From Opisthocomus hoazin (taxonomy: Eukaryota; Chordata; Aves; Opisthocomiformes; Opisthocomidae), in NCBI RefSeq assembly GCF_030867145.1, contig NC_134454.1:66756308-66820307 (forward strand): a DNA stretch of 64,000 bases, written 5' to 3'. A program made the position numbers and the translations under genes. The notes under the pieces were generated by a model, which made no database searches, was not told where the DNA came from, and saw only the letters and a program-made list of their open reading frames with translations. Positions 1-13,245 of the stretch are shown in pieces (position 1 is the stretch's first letter; every line of letters begins with the position of its first letter).

Positions 1-560
1 CTAAGATAAGGTTACATTGTTGAAGCCATCCTGTCAATTAGCAGATAACGTTTGACTTAAGATGTATCATTCTTCATAAGCGTTTTGTCAAGGATAGGGC
101 TGGTAACTGAGTTTCTAGGGAGAAGGGGAGGTATGATGGCTATAATTACATGTATCAATTAAGTATATCTTGCTCAGAGTCCTTGTGAAATAGAGTGCAG
201 AACAGCCCATTTTAAAAAAAGGGGAAAAGAATTTAAGTTGCATTTTGCACCAGACACAAAGCGAAAATACATGGGAAGAATACTCCATCTTGGGATTTTC
301 AGTGAGGTAAAAGAAGTTGGCTAAGCTTTGGTTGCACACTGCAGTCCTTAATAAAATGTTTGTAAAGCTAAAGGAGGATGGCCTGAATTCTATTAATGTG
401 GATTTATTTTTTTTCACATTCTTATCCTAACAAGCCTACATAAGTTCTCAAGTGTTAAGACAGACATCCTTCTATAAGGTATCCCCCCACTCCACACTGA
501 GGTTTGTGAAGTTGCTATACAGTTTTTGCCACTTCTTGTAGTCGTGATGATCACAAATTT
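1..560. other. AT-rich unique sequence, no gene seen
   Basis: Ordinary AT-rich sequence with stop codons in all frames. A 100-codon open frame on - (115-417) has no recognisable motif and no convincing splice context. I see no repeat family here. Confidence 0.5.
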
Positions 561-1760
561 TAATGAAAGGAAAAATACTGAGAATTGTGGGTTTGGGACC
601 TCGATTTCATGGCGCTGGTGTGTCCCCTCACTCCCTTTCCCCTGTAGATGGAAAACTCTGCCATGTGTCTCTCTTTCTCCCAGTATGAGCGAAACACATT
701 TCTGGCTCCACAGGCTCGCTGGCTGCTCCTCGGCACTCCCAGGCTGTGAGCAGATGCCCAGTAAAATGGGTGGATATGGCTCCAGACTGTGGAGGTGCCT
801 GGGACAACATTGCACAAATTCGGTGTCTGTGGGACGTGGCCTTCTGGTCGCCTGGCACGTATGGCTGGGACAGGCTACACTGAAGATTAACACGCTCTTC
901 CCAGGGCGTCTTTCGAATGTGGCCAGCAGCTTCCTCTTAGCCTTCCTGCCTGCAGCACTGGGTGTCCCTGAGCCCTTTTTGGGAGCCCAGCTGTAGCCCG
1001 TGGCAGCCGAGAGCTGTGGCCAGGGCAGGGCAGTGGTGGACACGAGCCTGTCACAGGGCCTGGCCGGGGCTGGGGGCTGCCCTGGTTACTCGTGTGTGGT
1101 GTGGAGAGCTGCTGAGCTCCAAGCTGTGACAGGTCTCCTGCCGGCACCTGAGGGGGAGGCTGAGAGCTGGGCATGGGTTTGCTCCACACTGGGAAGCCCC
1201 AGGTCTGGGGAGCGCACTGGGTAAGGAGCGCCCATGGCCCTCACCGGCTGCCTGGCCTCTGGCTCACGGCTGCTGCCTCCTCACCTGGAGGAATGAAGGG
1301 CAGTCATGCAGCTCCAAGCGGAGAAGTCCCTGCTTGTGAGCGGGAGGGCTCAAGCTGAGGTGGCAGGCCAGCAGTGGGGCTGGGGGAGCCATGGTGGGGC
1401 ACGGCTCTGGGGCATGCGTGTTGGCAGGGCAGCTCGATGAGGGAGGGACAACGCTGGGCTGGGAAAGCTATAGAGTGGGTGGGGAGGGAGAACGGGGCCA
1501 TGAGATGGAGTAGGGGAGCTGGGAGGGCATGAGGGGCTGAGGAAATCACAGGTAGCCAGGGGAAGCCAGGGCAAGGGTTGGATGAATTGGTGGAGACCAC
1601 AGATTCCAGCCAGAGGTGCCCCTACATATCTCCTCCAGAGAGGAGGTGGCTCCTGTGCATAAATAGAGCGTGCAAGAAACTTGCAGAAAAGCCTTGAGCC
1701 TGGAGAGGCCAAGGGGACTTCCCTTGCAGAAACTCAATCCTCAGGATGGAGAGTGGAGAC
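561..1760. other. GC-rich, G-skewed block without a recognised gene
   Basis: The composition changes abruptly from AT-rich flanks to GC-rich DNA. G runs are concentrated on + between about 1340 and 1580. Overlapping open frames on both strands (for example 526-996 on +, 414-1043 on -) are what low stop-codon density at high GC would give. None shows a recognisable domain. CpG is not obviously enriched by eye, so it does not look like a classical promoter CpG island. It could be a conserved non-coding element, an old GC-rich repeat or a local recombination/GC-bias patch. Confidence 0.45.
1376..1412 (+). other. Potential G-quadruplex motif
   Basis: Four runs of four or five G (1376-1379, 1382-1386, 1396-1399, 1409-1412) are separated by loops of 2, 9 and 9 bases. 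This fits an extended intramolecular G-quadruplex pattern with two long loops. It lies inside the GC-rich block. No function can be read from the sequence. Confidence 0.4.
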
Positions 1761-2984
1761 AGAGAGACCCTTGGTCAATTTAATCCATTCAGTGAACTCC
1801 TGAAATGCTACAAATCCTATTAAATGAAAGAAGCCATGACTTTCTCGGTGGCTTGCAGCCGTGAGCTGAATTCTGCCTCTTTGGATAGCCTGTTTTAATT
1901 GGCTATGCTGTATTTAGCAGATGAGTGAACTGCAAATGATCACAAAAAGTAGCAGTTGCAAAAATGATGTCCATAAATCTGCCTGCTGCAAAGACAGCGG
2001 CGTTCTTGAATGCCAGATGCTTGCTGAGTCCCGTGTAATTCTGCTGAGCTGATGAACAAACGCTTGCAGCGTGTGTTGACTCTCAGCTGGTCATCAGGAT
2101 TGTAAAGAGCTGCCAAGAGGTATGTTCCTCATTAACAGTCTGAGTCTTAAAATCTTCAAAGCAATAAACCTTGAATCTCCTTTAAAAATAAAAGGGTAAG
2201 AGAGTGGTAACATGTTTTGGTAAACTTTGGACTGAAATTTTGATGATTCCTCTGTGGCTTTAGCAACTTGATTGCAAAAGCAGTCACCTTGCACAGGGTG
2301 TCCAGAGTTGTGCAATGGAGTGCTGTGGTTACATGTAAAATGTCAGCTTGGTTTTTCTTGTGTTTTCCTTATTACACTGTGTGTGTCATTCAGCAGTATA
2401 TGTTTGTCATTATTTTAATCAAGTTCTTGCTGTTCTTGGAGGGGGCTTTTAATGGCCCATATTTATCTGGATTTAGTCTATGGAAGTTTGGAAGAGGATG
2501 CACAGAGCAGTAGTCAGGCGTACTGCTCAAAAGTCTTGAGCAAGGATTTGAAAAAAAAATCATGAAACTGTTTTGGGGAAAAAAAACCCCACCAAACCAA
2601 AATCAAACTTCTGAATTCCTATTCTCTTATAAGCCTTTTTCAAGCCCTATGGATTATTTGTTTCACAATTTTGCCCCTCTGTATAGTGAAGAAAGCTAGA
2701 AAATAACTTTTCTAAGGATGAGAGGAAAGGCAGGAAACTCAACAGCCGGCTACACATCATTGCAGTAGTCTTTCAGTAGAAAACAAACTCTTTCAGACAT
2801 TATAAAATTACAAGGGCTAGCCTATCCCTACAAGGGATAAATACCCCATTCTGATTAAGAATGGAATGCTCACTATGCTTTTTAGGAAGTGTCAGTTGTC
2901 TTTCTCAGTGAAGGCAACATTTTTATAAAATTTTAAGCTTTGATCCGCATTTTATAGAAACAATGACCTGACTTCATGAAATGC
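1761..2984. other. AT-rich unique sequence, no gene seen
   Basis: No repeat, exon or RNA gene is recognisable. An 81-codon frame on + at 2268-2513 is hydrophobic but has no family signature and is treated as chance. Confidence 0.45.
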
Positions 2985-3442
2985 TGCGCGGAGGGCTACG
3001 AGGATGGTGAGGGGACTGGAGCATCTCTCCTACGAGGAGAGGCTGAGGGACCTGAGCTTGTTCAGCCTGAAGAAGAGAAGGCTGCGAGGGGACCTAATAT
3101 ATGCTTATAAATATCTGAAGGGTGGGTGTCAGGAGGATGGGGCCAAGCTCTTTTCAGTGGTGCCCAGTGACAGGACAAGGGGCAATGGGCACAAACTGAA
3201 GCACAGGAAGTTCCGTCTGAACATGAGGAAGAACTTCTTCCCTCTGAGGGTGACAGAGCACTGGAACAGGCTGCCCAGGGAGGCTGTGGAGTCTCCTTCT
3301 CTGGCGATATTCAAGACCCGTCTGGACAAGGTCCTGTGCAGCTTGCTGTAGGTGACCCTGCTTCGGCAGGGGGGTTGGACTAGATGTCCCACAGAGGTCC
3401 CTTCCAACCCCTACCATTCTGTGATTCTGTGATTCTGTGATT
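2985..3442 (+). mobile_element. CR1 LINE, 5'-truncated 3' end (copy 1)
   Basis: This is a 3' fragment of a chicken-repeat-1 (CR1) non-LTR retrotransposon. The C-terminal part of its reverse-transcriptase ORF is still open from 3004 to the stop at about 3351 (115 codons) and contains the family-typical run [19 protein letters not shown], then RTRGNGHKL and [10 protein letters not shown] short 3'UTR with the conserved TTGGACTAGATG and CCCTTCCAACCC blocks follows. It ends in three full ATTCTGTG octamers (3416-3439). The 5' end is abrupt, as expected from truncated target-primed reverse transcription. Immobile: endonuclease and most of the RT are absent. The open frame suggests a fairly young copy. 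Confidence 0.95.
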
Positions 3443-6400
3443 ATCTTCCAGCTGGAAACTGCCAGAGCCCACAGGTATTCTGCCCACATTCTCTTTGTCT
3501 CTAACATCTATGATATTGCTAGGATAGAGAAGGGTGCAATACCAGCTCCATACTAATTAGTAAACCCTCAACAACAATCTAGCAGCATCCTGTCTTACTT
3601 ATATTGCTTCTTTCCTGAAGGTGCCCAGCAAACCTGAACTTGTGGCCTGCTGAAGGACTCCTTGGAGAGTAGGAGGGTAATGTTTCTTCATCCTACAACA
3701 GCCTTGCTCTGCCAGAGAATGTGAATCTGGCATAAAGTCAGAAACCTGATAATTCATAACCATCTTTGAGTGTGCATACATAAGACCAGTGCCTTTGGCT
3801 TCCTGATGTTACTTCTCTATTGATAATAGCCAAAGCTGCTTGGACAGTCAATTGTATGAATTTTATGAAATTTGGAGTTTTTTTCTTGTTCAGATACTTA
3901 CTTTCTGAAATGAAGGATGCAAAAGGTGGCTGCATTTGTCTCGATACCACAGTATCAGAATATAGCACATCACAATATAATAATCCTCCTTACAGACTCA
4001 TTCTTGGTCAAGGGTGCAGTTAATGACATCCTAGAAATTTGCCCAGTGGGGACTGTAGATACATCTTCTATAAATACTTGCTGAGCAGCATGAAGCTGAC
4101 ATAGCATTGTCCCAATCAATTTTTGATCTGAAAAATGTACCTTTTATTAAAAGATTGAGAAACAGTGAATTCTTGGACATCAGTAAATGTAATGAGTAAA
4201 GTATGTATAAATGATTATAGTAGAGTGTTTATTACAATGCAACTGCTGAAAATCTTGATAAAATAAAAAAAAAATCACAAAGACACAATTTAAAATAATT
4301 TCTAGTAAATAAGCATGGAAAATTCACCTAAAATGAAAACATCTTTTGCTGTTTAGAGGCAGATAATCCATTCTTAGTCCAGTGCACAAATTTGATTTAT
4401 AGTGCATTTCAAAATATTTATCGTCTTTTTAGGGTTTCCATCACTGCCTAAGCCAATAACCTGCTGTGTTTGAAAATGTCTGGGTAGTAATTGTCATTGT
4501 TTGCAAAGCTATTTTGGAAAATAGTGAGCTTCGTGGCATTTTGTAGATTTAAGGAATGCAATTGCCGACATTGTATACATAATCCAAGTGACCTTCTGGC
4601 TTCAGAAGCTCAAACCTACAGGAAAAAAGTTTAACAAAAGCAAAATGTCTGTTTAATTTTATTTCTGTAGTTGGTCAGTCTGAGGTGGATCATGTTATAG
4701 CCAGTTTGGCAAAAATATGATTAGTTTAACAATTCCATACAAGTACATCACAATGTTGAAGTAAACATACAAGGAAGAGTATGATTTTTCTGTGTGGATA
4801 GTCTGACCCATTTTCATACGTAAATGTTAGATGAAGGACTATGATGATATAATGGTATCTGGATGCTCCTGTGATTCATCCAAAATGATTAACAAATGGT
4901 TGGAAGGCTTATTTACTTTTATAGTTTTCTGAAAACTTAACACAAAGTAATATAGTGAACTCTTTATCTTATACATGAATGAGATAAAGGACTGAGTTTC
5001 CTTCAGTGTCATTAGTTACAAACTGACAGAGATGTTTCCCAAATTCAGTATTCTTTCTCCTCTTTCTTCTGCTGAAGGTTATTTTGCAACCTACCATGTG
5101 GGTACAGAGTGATCATATAGGCAGCTGTTGAAGTAGTGATGGGGGTAAGAAGATTTGAAGAATGTCTTGGAATTTCAGTTCAAATTTAAAAAAAAAAACA
5201 AACAGCACAAACAGCATTTCTGACTCAGAACTAGAATTACAAGAGTCTTTAGAAGCTCTTACCAGTTTCCTTCAATAATACATACATGCACTAGGAAAAA
5301 TACTCACAAAGCATTATTTGGAGAACCAACTTTGCAAAGAAACTTTTTCACCATGACCCACGTGTTGCATAACTAACATGCAATTGCAGTTTATTGACAG
5401 CAGAAAAATGTAAAACCCTCTTAGTGTCTCCTTTCAGTCCCCCCTTCTTTCCTCCTTGACTGATTTTACCCTTAGCTCACTCTGTTCTTTAGTGGGTCTT
5501 GATGCATTTTACAGAAATCAGTTAATGCTTTGGAAAGTTCACCAGTGTTCTCCAGATCACATGTCAATCAGCATACTCAGCCACTAAGGTATTTATTCAC
5601 TGATGATCACATAAGCATTGCATCTGTGTTATACATAACCTTTGGGAATTTCCAGGTGTTTCTTATGCTACCTTGTCACAGGTATTTTCTTCTATTAAAG
5701 TGGAATTTTTTGAAAAGCAGCTTGGGAACAATTTTGTGCGAGAAGTTACCTGTCACTCCATTTTTGAAAACTGGACACTAGCAGTCATATTTAAACCTTA
5801 AAAGTTATAGCATTTTATTCCATTGGTACCTGGCACCAAGTACCAGATTATATAAGTTTCATGTTATGACATTTATTTTAACATTCTCCTCTCTTCAGAC
5901 TAGTCACTAGTTTCCTGGTGATTAGCAAGAACCAATACAGTGTCATAAGATGTGTTTACACTGCTTTCTGGTTAATATGAAATTTGCGGGTTTTTGACAA
6001 ACTTTTTTAACAGAACTACTTTGTTACAGAATGAGCTCATTTTACAGTAGTCCTTTACCTATTCTAGGCTTTGTCCCACATGATGTATCTCAAGGTACTC
6101 AAATAAATGACTTCAGACTGGGTCATACGCTTGACTGCCTGTTTGTATGTCTGGGCAGTTTTTTTCATCTCTGCATTCATGTTCAACTCCAGATCATCCC
6201 TTGTCCCTAAAAGGAATCAAGTCTCACTCCTGATGCAGCCGTAAAAGGTCTCTGTCAATACTGATCTCACCTTCCTTTTCTGTATAATCCACAGCAACTC
6301 CTCTGTTACCTTTGTGATGAACCTGCTTTAGGTAAGGTGTGACACATTTGTGCTGTGTTCCTTATGTATAGAAGTTGGCAGAGGCAGACACAGGGGCAGT

Positions 6401-6485
6401 GATGCCACAGAAAGGAGGGAATGCACTTGCTGAATTGGCTTGCAGTGGAGTGGTTTTAGCACAAAACTGCTTTTCCTGTTTCTTG
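3443..6485. other. AT-rich unique sequence, no gene seen
   Basis: About 3 kb of AT-rich sequence with only short open frames (largest 83 codons, 5530-5781). I found no splice-flanked exon candidate, no LTR or LINE remnant and no simple repeat longer than an A-run near 5190. Confidence 0.45.
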
Positions 6486-6921
6486 AAGATGATCAGAGGG
6501 CTGGAGTACCTCTCCTATGAGGACAGGCTTAGGGAGTTGGGGCTGTTCAGCCTGGAGAAGAGAAGGCCCCAGGGTGACCTTAGAGCAGCCTTCCAGTACC
6601 TGAAGAGGGCCTGCAGGAAGGATGGAGAGGGACTTTTCACAAGGGTGTGTATTGATAGGACAAGGGGGAATGGCTGTAAACTAAAAGAGGGCAGATTTAG
6701 ATTAGATATTAGGAAGAAATTCTTCACCATGGGAGTGGTGAAAAACTGGAACAGGTTGCTCACAGAAGCTGTGTATCCCCCCTCCCTGGCAGCATTCAAG
6801 GCCAGGTTGGATGGAGCTCTGAGCACCCTGCTTTAGTGGAAGATGTCCCTGCTCATGGCAGGGGCGTTGGAACCAGATGATCTTTAAGGTCCCTTCCAAC
6901 CCTTACCATTCTATGATTCTA
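6486..6921 (+). mobile_element. CR1 LINE, 5'-truncated 3' end (copy 2)
   Basis: This CR1 3' fragment covers the same part of the element as the copy at 2985 but belongs to a diverged lineage. The RT C-terminal tail is open to the stop near 6836, with [19 protein letters not shown] and RTRGNGCKL. The 3'UTR block around 6868-6900 leads to an ATTCTATG octamer (6908-6915) and a partial second unit. The flanking sequence upstream of the truncation happens to be open in the same frame, so an open frame of 153 codons runs from 6375 through the junction. There is no sign it is used as a gene. Confidence 0.93.
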
Positions 6922-9900
6922 AGATCTGAGATAGTAATTCTGTGTGACTAACCCAAAAGGCAGATGGGAAGAGAATTGATAATGCATGTGAGATGCAGTA
7001 CTGTGTTTGCTTATTTTACAAACACTTAAGATGTTGCACTGAAGTAATCACTCTGATGTATTACTTTGCCTGGTTTAGTGCTGTCATCGCAGCTGTGAGA
7101 AGTGCCATATCCTTATAGATTTTGGATGGTATACAAACAAAGTCAAGTACTTGTGCTTTTAGAAATGAGAGACTCCAAAATGCTTGTGAAACAGAAGTAG
7201 AGTTAGAATTTCTTCCCATTGAGGTCCTGTAGATGCTTCCTCTGATACTTCGAATGTGTTAGGGAAGTGATGACTTCGTTGTTGCTCATCCTCCAGCTAG
7301 GCACTGGAAACACATAAAGGTTTGAAAGAGTTTGGAAATTGTCTATGAACCCTTTGCTGAGAGTTTTGAGAAACCATTAGTCCTAGGTAACCACGGGCAC
7401 ATTGTAAAACTAACAGAAGTATCAGTCAGGCTGTGAAGTGGGTTGATCCACGGCTCTTACATTTCCTCTCAAAACTGCCTTTAGGTGGCTGTCCCTGCAG
7501 GGAGGCTTCTGAAAAGGAGATTAAGGAGGGCTGTCGATAGGCTCTATAATGTTTGCTCTGTGATTTAGAAGTGTGTTTCTGGAGTTGCTGCTGGAAAAAT
7601 TCTGTCTGAAGGAAAGCTGAAGCTCTTGGTGGCACTCCTGTGACTTGGGGCTGGAGTATACAGTTCTACTGAATAGGAAGTTGTTCCCAAGTCTATTCTG
7701 GGAAGTCTTTGTGCTGCTCTCATGAGTTGATCACTTGAAGTGATAAAGCAGTCCATAGGGATGCTTGTATTTCCCAGGGATGCCTGATATCTGGAGCTGC
7801 AAAAAGGAAATTGTGAGGGTAAATAGGAAGGCACAGGGGCAGATCTCAGGCTGGCCATGATGTTGCAGTGTCTTATAACCTGTGAGATACAGATATAGAT
7901 GATGATGTAAATAAAGACATAGATATAGATGATGATATTGATATAGATATAGACAAATATGTATGTATAGATAATTTTAACAATTAGTCTCTTACCCCGT
8001 GGGATATACAATAAAGGGTTAACATAATAGGTGATGGTTACTGCTTCTAATCCCTTTCAAAGGCTAGAAGAAAACGTTCTTTATCACTGATGGAGAGTAA
8101 CACTTTTTCCCTAGCACGTTCATTGTTTATTAGGTCTCTGCTTAGAACAAACCAGGCCTGGTCTGATAATTGCCTAGTACTGGGAACTCATTACTAAGCC
8201 TGCCAGCAGCCAGAAGACCTTCAGTGCTGATGGTGCCAAAGCAGTCAGAGCCAGCAACAATTTTGGCACTGCAGTGATTACAGCAGAATTTTCAGGTAGC
8301 TAGTGCAGTTTTACTGATGTTGCCTTGCAGGGTGACAAGGGAGGTCACCTCACTGCTGTGAGACGCAGCAAGTATTTGGTATCTGGTAATTTGGTGAAAA
8401 TGTACCTTTCAGAGGTTGTAGCTCATGCAGACTCTAGTGGGGTAACCATAAGTAGAGATCTGGTCTCTTGACCTGACTAAGTAGGTCTGATGGTGCATGC
8501 CTGCTTTCAGAAGATATCAATCTGACTGAGCCTTTGCTTTGAAATCAAGCAGTGCTCTGGCATGTGTGCACACTAAGAGGCAATTCAAATGGTCATCACT
8601 GAGCTTTGATAAAGTCTAGAGAGTTAGATCCTGCATTCGTGTGACTAGCTATTTTGAGCCCTGTTAGCAGGGAAAGAGAGATAGAAACTCTATGAATACT
8701 CTGCTTTCATATAGGTATTAAATTACTTTTTTTTTTTTAAATGCTGGTAATAAATTGAAACAGTGGCACTTGACTGTTGCTAGGTTTAATCTGTTATTGG
8801 ATTCTTGGTGGTCAAAGAAATACAGATGCTGCAAGCCCAGGTGGTGAAAAGAAACTGAGAAGTATTTAAAGCTTCTGTCTTGCTGAATGGCTAATCACTT
8901 GAGAAGCAAGGTGTTATAAAAAAGAAAATCTAGTAATCTTAATAACAAGCATTGCTATCAGTCAAACTTATGCTGCATTGGTTAGAAAAAAGCAGTTATG
9001 GTTTCTCTTTTCCCTATCCGATGGAATCTTAGGCCAAACGCAGTAAAGTAAGAGTCCCCTCCTTGCCTGCTTGTAGCCTGTTCATTGGCCTCCCTATTAA
9101 TATGAAGCCAAAACTCCTTTGATATTATATTTACTGAATTTATACTGTGCTATTGCATTTTGTCTTATTCTAAAAGCAGTAGAAGAAGCTGAGGTACCTG
9201 CTGTTTGTGCCAGAACTGTGGGCTCTAGAAAAAAAGATTAAACACTTGGCTCTAATCAGACTCTCTGTGTCCAAGTGTGGTTTCACAATGGCAGTGTTTG
9301 AAACCCACAGTCAGAATGTATATTTATCCCATCTAATGCTAGTACTTATCACCATGTATCTGTCACATGCTATGTGATGTTGAAACAGGCAGAAGGTTTA
9401 TGATAAGATGAAGCTAAGAATATGATAACCTTAGGAGAAATATAGCTCAGAGGGTGTTCAAAATGTGCATTCTAAGATCTGCCAAACAAGGCAGAAAAAT
9501 GATGAGAGGGAAAAAAAAAAGAGAGAAAGAAGGGTGCAAAACTAGATGCAACCTTCTTTTTTAAGTATTGCTTTATCCCCACTTAACTTCCTTTGGTTCC
9601 ACCAATATTTTGTAACTGTCAGTCATTACAGCTGGCGACTGTAAAGATAAATGGGAAGATTAAATTATAAATAGCAATTTCTAGATGTCTTACCACTCTG
9701 AACAGAATCCTTAAAAATGAAATTTTCCTTCAAAATTATTTACCTGTTTCTTTATTTTTAAATCTAAGTGGTAGGTTGTGTGATAAAACACCCACAAAGG
9801 AGTTCAGAGAGACAATGGCCGGAAGGGGAGGCCAAAGAACATATCCTGCCAAGCCCTTCACAGGAGTCAGCAGCTCACTAAAGGCCCATCTGCACAAGCC

Positions 9901-12900
9901 CAGAGGAGCTCAGAGATGCACAACAGCAGGCAGGAGTCCGAATCAAAAACTCCTAAGGAATGACCACCATGTCCAGTCCCCTCCCAAAAAATGGAAAAAA
10001 TGAAGCGGAAGGGGAGGACCAGAGCTATGTAAAGAGTAGACTCACAGTGTGGTTTGGCTTCATAAAACTGTCCATATTCAGACATGGCAGACAGAAAAAC
10101 AGGACTTTTCTAGTTTATTCCTGATGAAGTGGAGAGCTGTACTTTTAATAAGCTTCTGCAAACTGAAATTGTCTTGTATTAGTTTGAACTAGAGGAAGAA
10201 TTTTTAATTTCAGAGCTGTGAAAATTAGACAAACGTGTTTGCAGCAGCTGTTTCATAAAAAAAAATGGCTCTCATGCAAGTTGAGATCTGTTTGAATATG
10301 ATTCTTGGGCACAGTTTCATCTGGCCTCTACCTAAATGCCTACATGCCTATCTAGTGTTCTACCTAAGCGTTCCACCTACGTACATGTACCTGCTGCTCG
10401 TACAGCCTTTGATCAACTGCCAAGGCCTTGGTAGTCACGTAGCCAGTAAGAAATATGTCACAAAAATTTAGATGGGATTTAATCTCTGTAAATCTGTGCT
10501 TAGCATTGTCTCTTGATCTTTGGCTTCTAGTTTAGGGAGAAACAAGCTGTGCAGATATGCCCAGGATAAGGAAAATGAAATAGCAATATTATTACTTCAT
10601 TTGTAAATGAGAGACCAAAACTTGATCAAAATTATTTTGATTTTATTTCTCTTTATCTTGTGATTCATATACACAGATACTCTTAATTGGTGACAAATAC
10701 TTTACCAAATTTGTACTTCTTGTTTACCTTGGACCAAGACAAATACTTCTATACCATACTACATCGTGTTGTAAACCAAGACAGATTTTGGGACCAAACC
10801 GTAAATGATCTGTCTACCATATATTTTAGAAGTATTCTCCATAAGTTAAAGCAGTAGCATTGCTGACGTTGCCAACATAAAGAAAGCTTCCATTTAAGGA
10901 CTGTTCACTGAAATACAGCTTTCTACATTCAGAACTAGCCACCTGGATTTTTACATATTTGTTTACTATGTTTCCTTCCTCTGCCTTGAGGAAGGGAGGC
11001 AGCCCACTATCAAACACAGATACATAGGTTCTGAGGAATGGGAGGGAATGTAAAAGTACAACCCTATTTGCCAGATGTTTATCTCCATGCTATGAAGTGA
11101 CATCTGCAGATAAAACACAGTCCTGTAATTAAAACCAATCACTAAAGCATGCACAATTGAGAGATGAAGAGCCATGCCTTAGTCAGGGATGCTTTGTACA
11201 GGTTTCTTATAACACCAAAATTGAAGAACTAACCTGTACTTTATTCCAGAGGCTTGAGGTATGCAAGTAAAACATCCCAGTTCTTTTATCTGTCTTTTGA
11301 TGTAAAGGTGAAGTTTAAAATATACCAATACCGAATGACTTTTAAGCTCTGAGCAGATTAGAAAGCAATCTGATAGCTTTTACTTTTGAGCTGTGATCGC
11401 TGTGCATTACATTTATTTAGCTCTTTGCCGAAACTACTCAGTACTCTAGCTAACCAGCCTCAGTCATCTTATTGGTGGAAAAGCAATGTCAGCACCTAAA
11501 ATGGCTGAGAACGCTCTTACCCAAATGACCTTAAAGTTCTCCTATATGTCCCACCTGGCCTGGGCAAACAACACTGTAGAAAACTTCTCTGTTCCTCTTT
11601 AAACAGTTTTGACCCATCTCTTACCTTGCTTTGCTCTAGATGCAGTATCCCAAAGTAAGCTAATTGATAGAAAATGACTAGTACAATTAGGTTCTATTGT
11701 TATTCAAGATAAGGGCTTTATAGCAGAGAGTCCTCTTTTCAGTATCTCACTAAAGTCTTGACTGCAAGGTGTGTTACATCCTCCTTCCTAGCCTGGCACA
11801 AGTGAAATATTCTTTGACTATATGGATATATTTTTGGTCATATATAAATATTCTAGCAATTTGAGGCTTTGACTAGTAGAGAAAATAATACTCTCTGTCA
11901 ATGAGATTATAATGAATCTTTGTAATTAAACAGCTTCTGAAGTTCAGTAAAGTGCAGTCATATAAACCCATGATTTTTGGAAGTACCTGCATTAAGCATG
12001 CATGAGGCTGCACAAGCTGTTTCAATAGTTACACATAATTTGAACTCTAAAGAGACTAAAGAAGAATGAACTTGATATAATATTTTTCTTAATGTCTGGA
12101 TCCAGACTATATTCCATGCTTTGAGACTTGGAGATCTTTACTTTTTGAATAGGTCTACCCTCCTGTTCCTAAATTAGCACAGGATGTTGTAGTTCTGTGG
12201 CCAAAATACTTTTGTTTATATAAAACCTGAATTTCAGATTTATTTTGGATGGTCAATGACTTTGCTATTTTTAAAAAGGAGAAAAAATCCTGGATTCAGC
12301 TTTGTTTATTGATATATCAGCTTGACTCTTGCTGTCATCTCTGTCATGATTAGATAGTCATGTCTCTTTGGTAAGAAGATTTAAGAAATACTTAAGCTAA
12401 AATCGAATTTAAAAAAATTAAGAACAATCTTTTTATTATTACCTTCAGAGACCTTGAGGGTATGGACAAAAATGTTTACCTGTTCATTTTCTAGATGATG
12501 TCCTGTGTAAGCCACTGGAGACGAATGTACAACAAGCTTTTCTTATTCTACTTTTATAAATCGAGAAAGTAAAGTAAGAAAGGAAGGAGCAGTGGGAGTG
12601 GAAATAGTTGCACAACAGTAACAGATGATTGCCTACACTTCCTCCTCCATTTGGTGGGCCTGTTCCGCTTAATTGCATCTAGTGGTCTGCATCTAATCTC
12701 TGCTAAGCAGAGTCTTGGGGGCAGGAAGTTAGAAAAAGATTCACTCTTGCTGTGGGATGTTTAGAAATCTCACTGTGTTCCATCATGTGGAAAAAGCCTT
12801 CTAAGATCCCTTAAAGACCTGGAAGATTTTGGTTACAACTGATCCTTAACGAAAGTCTCTCCCCATTTTGGCTGGAGAAACCCAACATCTCTAAGATTGT

Positions 12901-13245
12901 GAACAAACGTCTGTAAGAACAACATTCCAGCTCCTTAAGCAACATGACCAGCCTTTATGTTTTGTTACTCCTATAATACTGGGATTTTGTTGGGACAAAA
13001 GCTATTTACACTGTTCAAGCTGTGGTGCTAGACCAATATGGATACTTCACAAAAAGCTAGGACCCACACTGGATAAATGGTCACATGTGGGCTTCTGAAG
13101 AAAAGGATGCGAAAGAAGGAACAAGCAAGAGTATGAATGCTCATGGTCTAGCTTGAGTGAATGAATATAATTTTGTATCGCAAATTATTAAAACATATTT
13201 GCAGTCTTTCTTTCCTTAGTCAGGATTTGGCTCCCCTACTTGAGC
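6922..13245. other. AT-rich unique sequence with one microsatellite
   Basis: About 6.3 kb with no recognised gene. It contains the degenerate GATATA-type repeat at 7885-7972 and a small patch of higher GC around 9780-10020 with a 75-codon open frame on + rich in K, R, T and S, not matched to any family I know. Open frames on - at 10826-11175 look like chance. Confidence 0.4.
7885..7972. repeat. Degenerate GATATA/GATGAT microsatellite
   Basis: Imperfect tandem copies of GATATA, mixed with GATGAT, run for about 90 bases. The opposite strand gives an artificially long open frame rich in I and Y (7565-8011), which is a product of the repeat and not a gene. Confidence 0.75.

Noticed and set aside
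414..1043. 209-codon open frame on - and 156-codon frame on + (526-996)
   Set aside because: Both lie in the GC-rich block where stops are rare, overlap each other on opposite strands, and show no domain, splice context or protein-like conservation pattern.
7565..8011. 148-codon open frame on -
   Set aside because: Its first part is translated from the GATATA-type microsatellite (I/Y repeats); the rest has no motif.
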